Assembly: GCA_016714225.1 (NCBI GenBank)
Contig: JADJNS010000028.1
Coordinates: 45,300 to 109,299, forward strand
Direction: 5' to 3'
DNA length: 64,000 bases
Source: Archangiaceae bacterium
Lineage (GTDB): Bacteria; Myxococcota; Myxococcia; Myxococcales; Myxococcaceae
This document shows, piece by piece, positions 18,301-28,875 of this stretch; positions within the stretch are counted from its first letter, which is position 1, and every line of letters begins with the position of its first letter. The translations under genes and the position numbers were made by a program. The notes under the pieces are model-generated. The model saw nothing but the letters and a program-made list of their open reading frames with translations. It did not search any database and was not told the origin of the DNA.

Positions 18301-18738
18301 ATGCGAATCATCGGCTCGCTGCTGGCTGTGACGCTGACCGGTTGCGGCGGGCCGGTGGAGGCCGAGGCCGACGGCGCGGCGGCTGAAGCGGCCGAAACGG
18401 CCGAGACGGCCCTGTCGGCGAGCAAGGCGAAGGTGCGCGTGAGCACCTCGCGCCAGTCGGCGAAGGCGCGCCGCGCGTACGACGTTTCGAGCACCAACAC
18501 CCTGTTCTTCATCGCCGAGGCTCGCGGCTGTACCCGCCATCTCGCCTTCGAGGTGATGGAGCCCGGCGGCAACGTGTGGCAGCGCAGCGAGGCGGCGTGC
18601 GAGGCGCGGGTGGTCGCGTCGATGCCGATCTCCGGCACGTGGATTCAGCAGTTCTCGATGACCGGCACGTGGACGGTGAAGGTGTTCGTCGACGACGCTC
18701 CCAACCCCGCAGGCAGCGCCCGCTTTCTTCTGAGGTAA
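18301..18738 (+). CDS. Small lipoprotein of unknown function
   Basis: The 145-residue precursor has a short lipoprotein signal with lipobox LTGC (Cys15). An Ala/Glu-rich linker follows (20-40), then a compact predominantly beta domain (45-145) with two Cys residues that could pair (CTRH and EAACEAR). I recognise no family. It is divergent from the Cys-rich repeat lipoprotein and ends five bases before the next receiver gene on the same strand, so those two are probably co-transcribed. Confidence 0.7.
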   Translation: MRIIGSLLAVTLTGCGGPVEAEADGAAAEAAETAETALSASKAKVRVSTSRQSAKARRAYDVSSTNTLFFIAEARGCTRHLAFEVMEPGGNVWQRSEAACEARVVASMPISGTWIQQFSMTGTWTVKVFVDDAPNPAGSARFLLR

Positions 18739-18743
18739 TCAAT

Positions 18744-19211
18744 ATGACCGCGCCCAAACGCATTCTCCTGGTCGATGACGAGGCCAACGTCCTCAAGGCC
18801 CTGCGCCGCACGCTGCAGTTCGACGGCTACCAGATCTTCACCGCCACCAACGCGGTCGACGCGCTCGAGCTGATGACCGTCGACCCGGTCGATCTGGTGG
18901 TGAGCGACTGCATGATGCCCGGGGTCACCGGCATCGACCTCTTCGCCCAGATGCACAAGCTGTGGCCCGACACGGTGCGGGTGATGCTCACCGGCCTGTC
19001 GGACCACGAGGTCGCGCTGGCCGCGCTCGAGCGGGGGGCGATCTTCCGCTTCCTCACCAAGCCGTGGGACGACGTCGACCTGCGCATCACCGTGCGCCAG
19101 GCGCTCGAGCACCGCGAGCTGAAGCTCGAGTCGCGCCACCTGCTCGACTTCATGGATCGGCGCCACGAGACCCTCGACACCCTGGTCGACGTGGTCGCGA
19201 CCAAGGCCTGA
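18744..19211 (+). CDS. Receiver-domain protein of the RpfG/hybrid-kinase receiver type
   Basis: The 155-residue protein is one receiver: acidic pair DDE11-13, Asp55 in VVSDCMMPG, LTGLSDHE around 84 and Lys106 in FLTKPWDD. The LTG..D and KPWDD pattern is common in receivers linked to HD-GYP or kinase modules, but here only a 35-residue helical tail follows. The start ATG 18744 comes five bases after the preceding lipoprotein stop, in a context (GAGG nine bases upstream) that fits a ribosome binding site. Confidence 0.85.
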   Translation: MTAPKRILLVDDEANVLKALRRTLQFDGYQIFTATNAVDALELMTVDPVDLVVSDCMMPGVTGIDLFAQMHKLWPDTVRVMLTGLSDHEVALAALERGAIFRFLTKPWDDVDLRITVRQALEHRELKLESRHLLDFMDRRHETLDTLVDVVATKA

Positions 19212-19302
19212 GCCGAGCTTCTCCGGTTCCATACGGGCAGGGCCCTTGGCCCGTCACAGCTGCGACCCGCCGCGGCAGTGGACGTACTAAGCTCGAGGCC
19301 GC

Positions 19303-21040
19303 ATGCCGCGGGTGCTGTTGTTCTCTCTGCTCTTCCCCGCCCTCGCTTCGGCCCAGCTCACGCCCGAGCACCAGCTGGCGCTGACCTCGCTGCGGCCCGG
19401 CGAGAGCGAGCGGCTGGAGAAAGCGGTCGGCCCGCTCGACGAGCAGCCGTTCTACCGGGCCGCGTTCGACGTCGACCCCGAGTCGCGCAAGGTCACCGGC
19501 ACGGTGGTGATCACCTGCTTCGCGAGAGCGCCCGCTCGAGTACGTCTACCTGCGGGTGACGGCCAACGCCGATCGCGCGGGCTCGGTGAAGCTGCAGCAC
19601 GCCACGGTCAACAAGACGCCGGTGCTGATCGAGCAGCCCGAGCCGACGCTCTACCGCGTGAAGCTCGACCCGGTGGCGCAGCCCGGCACCGGCGCCACGA
19701 TCGAGCTGAAGGTCAGCGCCAAGGTGCCGGTGGCTCCGTACCAGAGCGACCAGCTCGGGGCCGACCCCAGCTCGATGGCCGCGAACAAGGCCGAGTACGG
19801 CGCGTTTCTCTCTGCCGACGAGGTGATGTCGCTCAACGGGCTGGTGCCGGGGGTGGTGCCGCAGAAGAGCGACGGCACGTACTTCGCCGGCCCCTCGGGC
19901 ATGGGAGACCTCGCCGCGTTCGAGCCGGGCCACTACCTGGTGAGCGTCGAGGTGCCGTCGACGCACGCGGTGCTCGCGGCCGGCAACGCGCTGGGCGAGG
20001 TGCCCAGGCCCGACGGCCGGGTGCGCTTCTCGTTCGGCGTCTCGGGGGCGCGCGACTTTCCCCTCTTCGTGACCCGCGGGTACCAGAAGAGCAGCAAGGT
20101 GCTCGACGGGGTGACGGTCGAGAGCCACTACCTGGGCGCCGACGCGGCCGCCGGCAAGCGGGTGCTCGACTACGCCGTGTCGGCGCTCGCCGAGTACCAG
20201 AAGCGCTTCGGGCCCTACCCGTGGAACACCTTTCGGGTGATCGAGGCGCGGCTCACCGGCGGCGCGGGCGGCATGGAGTTCCCCGGGCTGGTCTCGGTGT
20301 CTACGGGCCTCTACCGCGGCGCGATGGACCCGTTGAGCGCCCTGGGCATGGGCGGCCTGGGGGGCCTGACCGAGCTGCACGAGATGCTCAAGGGGCTCGA
20401 CCAGATGATGGAGCAGACGCTCGAGTTCACCGTGGCCCACGAGGTGGCGCACCAGTGGTTTGCGATGATGATCGGCAATGACCCGATCGGCGACCCGGTG
20501 GCCGACGAGCCGCTCACCCAGTACGCCGCCCTGCTCTACCTCGAGTGGAAGCACGGCAAGGCGTCGGCGAATTCGATGCGCGACGCGCAGCTCAAGCTCG
20601 CCTACCAGTTCTACCGCATGAGCGGCGGCCGCGACGGCCCGTGCGAGCGCGCCACCTCGGAGTTCGAGACCACCGGCGAGTACGCGGCGCTCATCTACGG
20701 CAAGGCGCCGCTGCTGTTCGAGGCGGCGCGCAAGCAGCTCGGAGACGCGTCGTTCTTCAAGGGGCTGCGCGCCTACGCCGACGAGAACCGCTGGCGCTGG
20801 GTGGCGCCCGACACCTCGCTCAAGGCGCTGGGCAAGGCCTCGGGCGGCAGCGCGAAGTCGCTCGAGAAGCTGCGCAAGCGCTGGTGGGTCGACTCGAAGG
20901 GCGACGAAGATCTCGGCAAGGGTGACCTCGCCGGCCTGATGCACGGCGCCGACCTCGGCGGCGGTGGCGCGGGCCTGAACATCGACCCCGCCCAGCTCAA
21001 GGCGCTGGAAGAGCTGATGAAGCAGCTGGAAGGAAACTGA
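19303..21040 (+). CDS. Secreted M1-family (gluzincin) metallopeptidase, frameshifted
   Basis: The N-terminal frame starts at ATG 19303 with a signal peptide (cleavage after ALASA) and reads as mature protein to about 19530. The remaining ~490 residues continue one frame over, to 21040. Removing one C from the CCC at 19531-19533 gives a smooth join (..ARAPLEYVYLRV..). The catalytic part has the zinc motif HEVAHQWF with the third ligand Glu in VADE 18 residues later, and GGAGGMEFPG in the place of the GxMEN exopeptidase motif. The aminopeptidase fold is thus present, but the changed GMEN (GMEF) may alter specificity. The C-terminus is Gly-rich. One-base insertion: sequencing error or fresh pseudogene. 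Confidence 0.8.
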
Positions 21041-21054
21041 AGGCCGCCGCGCCT

Positions 21055-22473
21055 TCAGTCGAACAGCGCTTCGACGAACTCGGTGGGCTCGAAGGGGCGC
21101 AGGTCTTCGACCTTCTCGCCCACGCCCGCCCACGCCACGGGCACCTTCAGCTCGTCGCAGATGCCGATGATGACCCCGCCCTTGGCGGTGCCGTCGAGCT
21201 TGGTGAGCGCGATGCTGGTGATGCCCACCGTGTCGTGAAACTGCCGCGCCTGGGCGATGGCGTTCTGGCCGTTGGTCGAGTCGAGCACCAGCAGCACCTC
21301 GTGCGGAGCTCCGGGCAGCGCCTTCTCGATCACCCGGCGCACCTTCTTGAGCTCCTCCATCAGGTTGGCCTTGGTGTGCAGCCGGCCGGCGGTGTCGGCG
21401 ATCACCAGGTCGGCGTGAACCTCGATGCCCTTCTTGACCGCATCGAACACCACTGACGCGGGGTCGGCCTCGTCTTTGCCCTTCACCAGCTGCGCGTGCG
21501 CGCGCTCGGCCCACACGTCGAGCTGCTCGGCGGCCGCGGCGCGGAAGGTGTCTCCGGCGGCGAGCACCACCTTCTTGCCGCTGGCGGTGGCCTTGGCGGC
21601 GAGCTTGCCGATGGTGGTGGTCTTGCCGGCGCCGTTCACGCCCACCACCATGATCACGTGCGGGGGGCCGCCGCCCGAGAGCCGGTGGTTGGCCTTGAGG
21701 TCGACGATGCGCGCCACCTCTTTGCGAATCACGCCCTTGAGCCCGTCGGCGCTGGTGAGCTCGTTCTTCTTCGCCTTCTCGCGCGCAGTCTCGACCAGCG
21801 ACGCGGCGGTGCGCACCCCGATGTCGGCGGTGAACAGCACCTCTTCGAGCTCGCCGAGCACCTTCTCGTCGATGGCGCGCGGCGCTCCGCCGAACAGGCC
21901 GTTGAGCCTCGACATGAAGCCTTCGGAGCGGGTCTTGGCCAGGCCCTGGGCCAGCGTCTGCCCGGCCTGCGCGGCGACCCGCACCGCCTCGGCCTCGGCT
22001 TCGGCCTTCTGGCGCGCGACCTCGGCCTCGGCGGCCTCTTTCGCGGCCTGCTCGCGCAGCCGAACGGCTTCGGCTTCTTCGCGCTTCTTGCGCTCTCTGG
22101 CCTCGGCCTCGGCGGCCTTGCGGGCCTCGTAGGCGACCTTCTTGGCGGCCTCTTCGGTCTCTTTGAGCTCGGCGAGCTTGTCGGCCGAGGTGCCTTCGCC
22201 GGCCAGTATGTTTCGCTGCCGCCGCGCTTCTTCGGCCTGGGCGCGCGCACGTTCTTCTTCGGCGCGCTTCTGGGCCTCGAGCTCGGAGGGAGGAAGCGTG
22301 ACCTTGACGGTGGCAGTCTCGGCGGTGACCTGCTTGGGGGCCTCGGCCTGCGACAAAGGCGGCGCGGGCTTCTTGCGCAGCAAGAGCGCCAGCACGATGA
22401 CCAGCAGCAGCGCGAGCGCCCCGCCCGCAGCGAAGACCAGGGTGTTGTCGAAGCCGGGAATCAGTTGGGGCAT
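21055..22473 (-). CDS. ftsY: Signal recognition particle receptor FtsY
   Basis: The 472-residue GTPase receives SRP-ribosome complexes at the inner membrane. Residues 10-32 form an N-terminal transmembrane segment, a feature of myxobacterial FtsY that replaces peripheral attachment. A long Glu/Ala/Arg helical A-region follows (40-165), then the NG domain. That domain shows G1 GVNGAGKTT, the insertion-box DTFRAAAAEQL, G3 DTAGRLHTK and G4 TKLDGTAKGG. The gene is convergent with the peptidase (14-bp gap) and divergent from a small lipoprotein gene, so it appears monocistronic. Confidence 0.97.
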   Translation of the reverse strand: MPQLIPGFDNTLVFAAGGALALLLVIVLALLLRKKPAPPLSQAEAPKQVTAETATVKVTLPPSELEAQKRAEEERARAQAEEARRQRNILAGEGTSADKLAELKETEEAAKKVAYEARKAAEAEARERKKREEAEAVRLREQAAKEAAEAEVARQKAEAEAEAVRVAAQAGQTLAQGLAKTRSEGFMSRLNGLFGGAPRAIDEKVLGELEEVLFTADIGVRTAASLVETAREKAKKNELTSADGLKGVIRKEVARIVDLKANHRLSGGGPPHVIMVVGVNGAGKTTTIGKLAAKATASGKKVVLAAGDTFRAAAAEQLDVWAERAHAQLVKGKDEADPASVVFDAVKKGIEVHADLVIADTAGRLHTKANLMEELKKVRRVIEKALPGAPHEVLLVLDSTNGQNAIAQARQFHDTVGITSIALTKLDGTAKGGVIIGICDELKVPVAWAGVGEKVEDLRPFEPTEFVEALFD

Positions 22474-22540
22474 CAGTGCTCGGCCGCGCCCTTACTCCAG
22501 GCAGCTGCAGGTTGTGAAACGTTGTGTATAAGGGCCGGCC

Positions 22541-23086
22541 ATGACGCGAGCGGGTCTGGTGGTGGTGCTGATGCTGTGCGGGGCGTGCATCGTGCCTGCA
22601 CCGTCGAGCGAGAAATCGCCCGAGCGGCAGAAGGTGGCCGCGCCGGCGCAGCCGATCGAAGTGCGCAACGGCGCCAACTTCGAAGACAAGGTCGAGCTGG
22701 TGGGCGCGACGCTGGCGCCGGGCCGGGTCGCCCCGGGTGAGTCGCTCCGGGTGGCGGTGTTCTTCAAGGTGCTCGACGAGATCAAAGACGACTACATGAT
22801 CTTCGTGCACGTCGAAGACGTCGACGGCCGCGTCGATCGCCTGAACGCCGACCACGCGCCGGTGCAGGGCACCTACCCCACCACCAAGTGGAAGAAGGGC
22901 GAGACGGTGAAAGACGAGTTCACCATCTACGTGCCGCCGCAGATGCCGGTGCGCGGCCTGAACCTGCTGATCGGCTTCTGGGACCCCAAGAGCGACGCGC
23001 GCCTCAAGGTGAAGAACACCGACGCGGTTCGCCACGACAACAACAACCGGGTGCTGCTCGCGCAGGTCCCGGTCGGCGGCCCCTGA
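22541..23086 (+). CDS. Putative lipoprotein with beta-sandwich domain
   Basis: The 181-residue precursor has lipobox MLCGAC (Cys16) and a short Pro/Ser linker. The rest is a well-conserved-looking soluble domain: the VELVGATLAPGRVAPGESLRV pattern is typical of an Ig-like or carbohydrate-module-like beta-sandwich, and DDYMIFVHVEDVDGR resembles domains that describe membrane-anchored assembly proteins. I cannot name a family with confidence. It is divergent from ftsY (67 bp) and precedes the hybrid kinase by 47 bp on the same strand. Confidence 0.75.
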   Translation: MTRAGLVVVLMLCGACIVPAPSSEKSPERQKVAAPAQPIEVRNGANFEDKVELVGATLAPGRVAPGESLRVAVFFKVLDEIKDDYMIFVHVEDVDGRVDRLNADHAPVQGTYPTTKWKKGETVKDEFTIYVPPQMPVRGLNLLIGFWDPKSDARLKVKNTDAVRHDNNNRVLLAQVPVGGP

Positions 23087-23132
23087 GCACGCTGGCTGCC
23101 AAACACCCGGCAACGCGTTAAGCAAGGCCCTG

Positions 23133-26100
23133 GTGTCGGCCCCGTTGCCCCATCACGAAGGGCAGTTCCCCGGTCACGGAGAGGCAACCGCCCTGATGGG
23201 CACCGTCGACTGGAGCCGCACCGCGCTGGGGCCGGTGTCGGGCTGGCCCCGCTCGCTGGTGAGCGCGGTCAACGTGATGCTCGAGGTGCCTTCGCCGATG
23301 ATCATCTTCTGGGGCGAAGAGCTCATTCAGCTCTACAACGACGGCTACTCGTTCATCATGGGGCCGCGGCACCCAAAGTACTTCGGGGCGCCGTACCGCG
23401 ACTGCTGGCCCGACACCTACCCGCTGATCATGCCGCTGATGCAGCGCACCCTGGCGGGCGAGGGCATCAAGCTCGAGAAGACGCTGTTCCCGGTGACGCG
23501 GCACGGCTTCTACGAAGAGGCGTACTTCACCTTCACCTTCAGCCCGCTGCGCGACGACGCGGGGAAGATCTGCGGAATTCTGCAGCCGGTCAACGAGGTG
23601 ACCGAGACGGTGCTGGCCGAGCGCCGGGCCGAGACTGCGCGCGCTGGCGCTGCGGGCCGACTCGGTCGACCCGACGAGCGATGCGGTGGTGGCGCTGCAG
23701 GCGAACCCGAAAGATCTGCCGTTCGCGCTGGTGTACCTGCGCGACGAGACGACGGGGGCGCTCGAGCTGGTGGCGCGCTCGGGAGACCTGGGCGAGGCGG
23801 TGTCTCCCGTGCTGACCGCGGCGGCCGAGCGGGCGGCCGCGGGCAACAGCGCCGCGCTGCTCGACGACGTGTCGGCGGCGCTGGGCGGGCGGAAGCTGGG
23901 GCCGTGGCCGGAAGCCTGCCGCTCGGCGCTGGTGCTGCCGCTGCAGCGCTCGGTGAGCGAGCCGGCGCGGGGCGCGGTGGTGTTCGGGCTGAGCTCGGCG
24001 CTGCGCTTCGACGAGCGCTACCGCGGGTTTCTCGAGGTCGCGGCGGGCCAGCTGCTGGCGGCGATCGAGGGCAAGCGGCTGCTGCGCCAGGCGCAACAGC
24101 GCGCCGAGAAGCTGGCCGAGCTCGACCGGGCCAAGACGGCGTTCTTCTCGAACGTGAGCCACGAGTTCCGCACTCCGCTGACGCTGATGCTGGGCCCGGT
24201 GGAAGATCTGCTGAGCGGCGCACCAGGGGTGTTGAGCCCGGCGCAGCAGCAGCAGCTCGAGCTGCTGCACCGCAACGCGCTGCGACTGCAGAAGCTGGTG
24301 AACAACCTGCTCGACTTCTCGCGCATCGAGGCGGGTCGAATGCAGGCGTCGTACGAGCCGGTCGATCTGGCCGAGCTGACGCGAGACCTCGCCAGCACCT
24401 TTCGCTCGACGGTCGAGCGCGCGGGGTTGTCGTTGAAGGTCGAGTGCGAGGCGCCCGGCGCCGCGACGTTCGTCGACCGTGAGATGTGGGAGAAGATCGT
24501 GCTGAACCTTCTCTCGAACGCGTTCAAGTTCACCTTTGCTGGCGGCATCACGGTGAAGCTGCGGCCGGTGGGCGACCGGGTAGAGCTGACGGTGCGCGAC
24601 ACCGGAGTGGGAATACCGGCTGCGTCGCTGCCGCACCTGTTCGAGCGCTTTCACCGCGTAGCGGGGGCGCGTGCGCGTACCCACGAGGGCTCGGGCATCG
24701 GCCTCGCGCTGGTGCAGGAGCTGGTGGGGCTGCACGGCGGCTCGATTCGCGCCGAGAGCACCGAGGGCGAGGGCACCGCCTTCACGGTGAGCCTGCCGGT
24801 GGGCTCGGGGCACCTGGCGCACGAGCGAATCTCGGCGGCGCGCTCGTTCGCTCCCACGCGGCTGGCGGCGGCGAACTACGTCGAGGAAGCGAGCCGGTGG
24901 CTGTCGGGCGATGCGGCGCCCGAGTCGCGGGGCGACGAGCGGCCGGTGGCAGTGGGCCAGAGCTCGGCGCGCATCGTGCTGGCCGACGACAACGCCGACA
25001 TGCGCGACTACGTGCAGCGGCTGTTGCGCGCGCAGGGTTGGGAGGTCGAGGCGGTGGCCGACGGCGCGACGGCGCTCGAGCGCATCGAGGGCCGGGCGCC
25101 CGACCTGGTGCTGGCCGACGTGATGATGCCGGGGCTCGACGGCCTGCAGCTGTTGGCGCGGGTGAAGGGCGCGGCGAGCACGCGGGCGTTGCCGGTGGTG
25201 CTGCTGTCGGCGCGGGCGGGAGAAGAGGCGCGCATCGCGGGGCTCGAGGCAGGCGCCGACGACTATTTGGTGAAGCCGTTCTCGGCGCGCGAGCTGGTGG
25301 CGCGGGTGCAGTCGCAGCTGGCGCTGGCGAAGGTGCGATCGTCGGTGGCGGCGTACCGTACGCAGCTGTACGACGTGTTTCAGAGCGCTCCGGCGGCGAT
25401 CGCGGTGGTGCGGGGCAAGGAGCACGTCTTCGAGCTGGTGAACCCGCCCTTCCGCGCGTTGAGAGCGGAAGTCGACTTCATCGGAAAGCGGTTTCGGGAG
25501 GTCGCTCTCGAGCAGGGCCGGGAGCAGTTCGCGGAGAAGCTCGACCGGGTGTTCAGCACCGGGCAGTCGTTCGCCGGTGACGAGGTGGTAGCGAAGCGGC
25601 GTGGGCGCGACGGCTCGCTGGAGGACGGGATCTTCAACGTGCGCTACGAGGCAGTGCGCAGCTTCGACGGGTCGATCGAAGGCGTGGTGATGTTCGCGTT
25701 CGACGTCACCGAGCTGGTGACGTCGCGGCGCAAGGTCGAAGGGCTGGTCGACGAGCTGAAGCTGGCAGACCAGCGCAAAGACGAGTTCCTGGCGATGCTG
25801 GCGCACGAGCTGCGAAACCCGATGGCGGCGATCAGCATGGCGCTGTCGCTGCTCGAGCGGGTGGGCACCGACGCGGCGAAGGCCGCACGGCACCGCGAGA
25901 CGGCGCAGCGGCAGATGAGCAACCTGGTGCGGCTGGTCGACGACCTGCTCGACGTGGCGCGCATCACGAAGGGGAAGATCGAGCTGCGGCGGGAGAGCGG
26001 AGTCGACCTGGCGAACGTGGTGCAGGCGGCGTTGGCGGCGACGCGCCAGGTGATCGAGGCGCGCAAGCACGCGGTGAGCGTGGAGATCGAGCGCGGGCCA

Positions 26101-26880
26101 TTTCGCGCCCATGCCGACTCGACGCGGCTGGAGCAGGTGGTGGTGAACCTGTTGACCAACGCGTCGAAGTACACCGAGCCGGGCGGGACGATCAGCGTGC
26201 GGCTCTCGCTGGAGCGCGACGGGGGCTCGTGGGCGGTGCTGTCGGTGAAGGACACCGGTCGAGGGCTACCGAAGGCGATGTTGGAGCAGGTGTTCGAGTT
26301 GTTCGTGCAGGTGTCTCCGACGCTCGATCGCGGGGCGGGCGGGTTGGGGCTCGGCCTGACGCTGGTGAAGCGGCTGGTAGAGATGCACGGCGGCACGGTG
26401 GTGGCGCTGAGCGACGGGCCGGGGCACGGCACCGAGCTGAAGGTGAGGTTGCCGCTGGAGGCCGAGCAGGTGGTGGAGGGCGCGGGGGCGCCGAAGGGGC
26501 CGGCCTCGGCGACGGTGAGCCGCAGCGTGCTGGTGATCGAGGACTCGGAAGACGTGCTCGCGCCGCTGAAGGACCTGCTGGAGGATCTTGGGCATCGGGT
26601 CGCGGTGGCGACGCGCGGAGATCTGGGGCTGAGTCGACTGTTGGAGCTGCGGCCGGACGTGGCGTTGGTCGACGTGGGGCTGCCGGGGCTCGATGGGTAC
26701 GAGGTGGCGAGGCGGGCCCGGGCCGATGGGCGAGGTGCCGGGCTGTTTCTGGTCGCGTTGACGGGTTACGGCGGCCCCGAGGCGGTCGCCAAGGCCCGCG
26801 CCGCGGGGTTCGATCTGCACCTCACCAAGCCCATCGATGTCGATGCGCTGGCAGAGGTGATCAACCGCGGCAAGCGGTGA
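23133..26880 (+). CDS. Large hybrid histidine kinase (PAS-GAF-HK-REC-PAS-HK-REC), frameshifted
   Basis: From GTG 23133 the first frame encodes a PAS-type sensor (about 165 residues, RTALGPVSGWPRSL and MIIFWGEELIQLYND). Near 23632 the protein-like sequence moves to the next frame, beginning LRALALRADSVDP. In that frame come a GAF-like domain, a kinase core (His in FFSNVSHEFRTPL, N-box NLLSNAFKF), a receiver (LVLADVMMPG), a PAS domain (VFQSAPAAIAVV), a second kinase core (AMLAHELRNPMAA, NLLTNASKY) and a C-terminal receiver (VALVDVGLPG). No membrane segment is evident, so a cytosolic signal is likely. The single break separates the first PAS domain from everything else; if real, the downstream part could still initiate at GTG 23686. 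Confidence 0.85.
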
Positions 26881-27230
26881 CTAAGGGCAGTCGATCGGCG
26901 GGCCGTTGAAGTTGCCGGTGTTGCGCGCGTCGCGCGCGAACTTCGGCCACGGCGCCCCAGGCTGCAGACCCGCGCTGTCGACGAGATAGCTCACCAGCCA
27001 GCCCGACTCGGTCGCGATGTAGAGGACTCCGGAGTTCGAGTTCATGCGACGCCGGTTGCAGTCGAGCGTCGGTGCGGCGCTGACGTTGCCGTTGGCGGCA
27101 ATCGGCCGCAGAACCCATCGGTGCACACGTTGCCGGTGCCGCAGTCACCATCGACCGAGCAGCTCGTCACGTCGTCGCACTTGCAGCCCGCCAGCGCCGC
27201 CGCCATCGCGAAACAGAGAACCCGCTTCAC
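26881..27230 (-). pseudogene. Remnant of a PQQ-propeller-type lipoprotein gene (internally deleted)
   Basis: GTG 27230 has a GGAGG ribosome binding site and opens a lipoprotein signal (ALAGC) followed by a Cys-rich segment (CSVDGDCGTGNVCTDGFCG). About 35 residues on, the frame loses sense. A segment in another frame, from about 27110 to 26881, encodes a typical end of a myxobacterial PQQ-like beta-propeller protein (GVLYIATESGWLVSYLVDS.. then KFARDARNTGN). The middle of the gene, normally hundreds of codons, is missing, so this is most likely a deletion remnant rather than one frameshift. The start overlaps the stop of the upstream envelope gene (GTGA). Confidence 0.65.
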
Positions 27231-28160
27231 GGCCACCTCCCGGTGAACGCCAGGCCCGCCCCGCCAACGAAGGCCACCGGCGCCACGCTCGCGCGCGGCT
27301 CTTCCGACGGAGCCGCGATGAACATCACCACCGCCGCCACCAGCGCCGCGCCTGCCACTGCCCCCATCGCTGCTCCGATCGTCGCGTTCGTCCGCGACGC
27401 GCTCACCTTCGCCGCGTCGCCCGGGTTCTGCAGAATTCCGTCCATCACCGACAGCCCGCTCACCTGCTGCCTGGCGATCATCGCCAGCACGATGCCGCTC
27501 ACTCCCGCGATCACCGCGATGCCTCCCACCAGAAACGCCCCCACCCGCATCGTGTTCACCGGGCGCGAGGCCGGCTCGAGCGGCGGCTGCGGCGGAGGCT
27601 CTCCCGCCGCCGGCACCGGCGCAGGCGCCACCACCACCGCCTGATTCAGCATCCGCGGGTCCGTCGGCAGCGCGCCGACCTTCATCCGCTCCAGCAGCAG
27701 CGCCCTCAGCTGGTGCTTGAGCGCCACCTCGAGCTTCACACTCCCATTGTCGGTGACCGACAGCGGCTCGGGCTGCTCGAGCAGCACCCGGTCGGCGTCC
27801 GCGATTGAGCCGCTCAGCTCGTATTCCTTGCCCAGGCGCTTCACCGTCACCGCCACCACGTAGACCGCCCGGGTCGCCAGCGCGACGCGCTCGAGACAAT
27901 CGGTGCGCTCTTTGCCCCGCGGCGGGCACCGGCCGCCCTCTTCGATCAGCCGGCGGTCGACGTCTTCGCGCGCCACCATCGTCACGTGGTCGGTCTCGGC
28001 GAGCACGTTCATCACCTCGCGGTTCAGCTCGTTCACCAGCCGGCCGTCGTCGACTCCGGGGGCGACGATGGGCAGCACCGCGACGCGAACGCGCTCACCT
28101 GCGAACGCCGCCCCCCCCCACTCCCGAGACCAGCCCTGCGCACAGCCAGGCACGAGGCAT
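27227..28160 (-). CDS. Exported protein with N-terminal TolB-like domain and C-terminal membrane segments
   Basis: In the open frame from GTG 28153 the protein has 308 residues but no proper signal peptide. Reading from ATG 28160 one frame away gives a good signal peptide (..AWLCAGLVSGV..) that would join the domain if the G9 tract at 28111-28119 had eight bases (cleavage AFA|GE). The mature N-terminus (VRVAVLPIVAPGVDDGRLVNELNREVM) resembles domains that read out lipoprotein or TolB-like 'AVLP' families. A Pro-rich linker and two hydrophobic segments (about 205-228 and 255-280) follow. It is translationally coupled to the deleted lipoprotein gene. The specific role is unknown. Confidence 0.6.
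28111..28119. repeat. Nine-base homopolymer (G9 on the coding strand) at a signal-peptide frame switch
   Basis: Nine consecutive C on the plus strand lie inside the coding start of the minus-strand envelope gene. With eight bases the ATG 28160 signal peptide joins the downstream domain; with nine it does not. Confidence 0.8.
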
Positions 28161-28341
28161 GGCTCGGCCTTCTACTCCGGCGATCGGGGTCGGCCCACTT
28201 GTTCAAAGCGTCACCCGCCGCGCGTTTCGACCCGTCGGAGCCGCGCGCCCACGCGGCACGGGTCGTCGTTCGCGGTGGTGTCAGATGCGCGTCCGAATCG
28301 AGCCGCGCGTGCATGACGCTCGACGACGGCTCGCGCGGCGG

Positions 28342-28875
28342 TCAAGGGCGGATCAGCTCGTCCCAGCTCGGCTCGGCGACCTTCTTCCCGCCGATGACGA
28401 CGCGCAGCCCCTTGCCCCCGTTGTCGCTCACCTCGACGCGACCCTTGGGTGTCCCCGAGAGCGAGAACGCCTGCCGCGCGGTCGCACCCTCGTGAATGAA
28501 GATGGACAACCCGCGAATCTGCCGCTGTTCGCCGCCTCGGGTGGTGTCGGGCGACACGCTCCAGAACTCGAGCCACGAGATGAGGCGGCCCGCCACGACT
28601 CGGCAGCCTGCCCACCGGTTGTCTTCTTCTCCGTCGCGGAAGTGGACCTTCTCTTCGATCGACCACGTGCCGCCATCTTGGGTCGCGATGGCGACGGCCT
28701 TCGGCGCCGAGGGCGCGTCACTGTGGCTCAGCTCGAGCAGCTGCACACCCTTGTCCGGGCAGGCGACCACGCGATCGACGTGGGTGCCCATTCGCAGCGC
28801 TTGCTCGAACGATGGCGCCGCGCCCACGGCGAGAGTGGAACCCAGCAGCAGGAGCAGCAAGAGGGCCGCGCGCAC
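28342..28875 (-). CDS. Secreted protein of unknown function
   Basis: From GTG 28875 the 177-residue precursor begins with a very hydrophobic signal (RAALLLLLLLGSTLAVGA) and a plausible cleavage site before APSF. An upstream in-frame GTG at 28926 would add 17 polar residues and is less likely. The mature part of about 155 residues looks beta-rich and has only two cysteines (VACPDK, WAGCRV). I recognise no family. It precedes the TolB-like envelope gene on the same strand by about 180 bp. Confidence 0.65.
   Translation of the reverse strand: MRAALLLLLLLGSTLAVGAAPSFEQALRMGTHVDRVVACPDKGVQLLELSHSDAPSAPKAVAIATQDGGTWSIEEKVHFRDGEEDNRWAGCRVVAGRLISWLEFWSVSPDTTRGGEQRQIRGLSIFIHEGATARQAFSLSGTPKGRVEVSDNGGKGLRVVIGGKKVAEPSWDELIRP

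Noticed and set aside
16559..18331. Plus-strand frames of 189 and 399 codons opposite the Cys-rich lipoprotein
   Set aside because: They are Gln/Pro/Ala/His-rich shadows of Cys codons, without a signal or family match.
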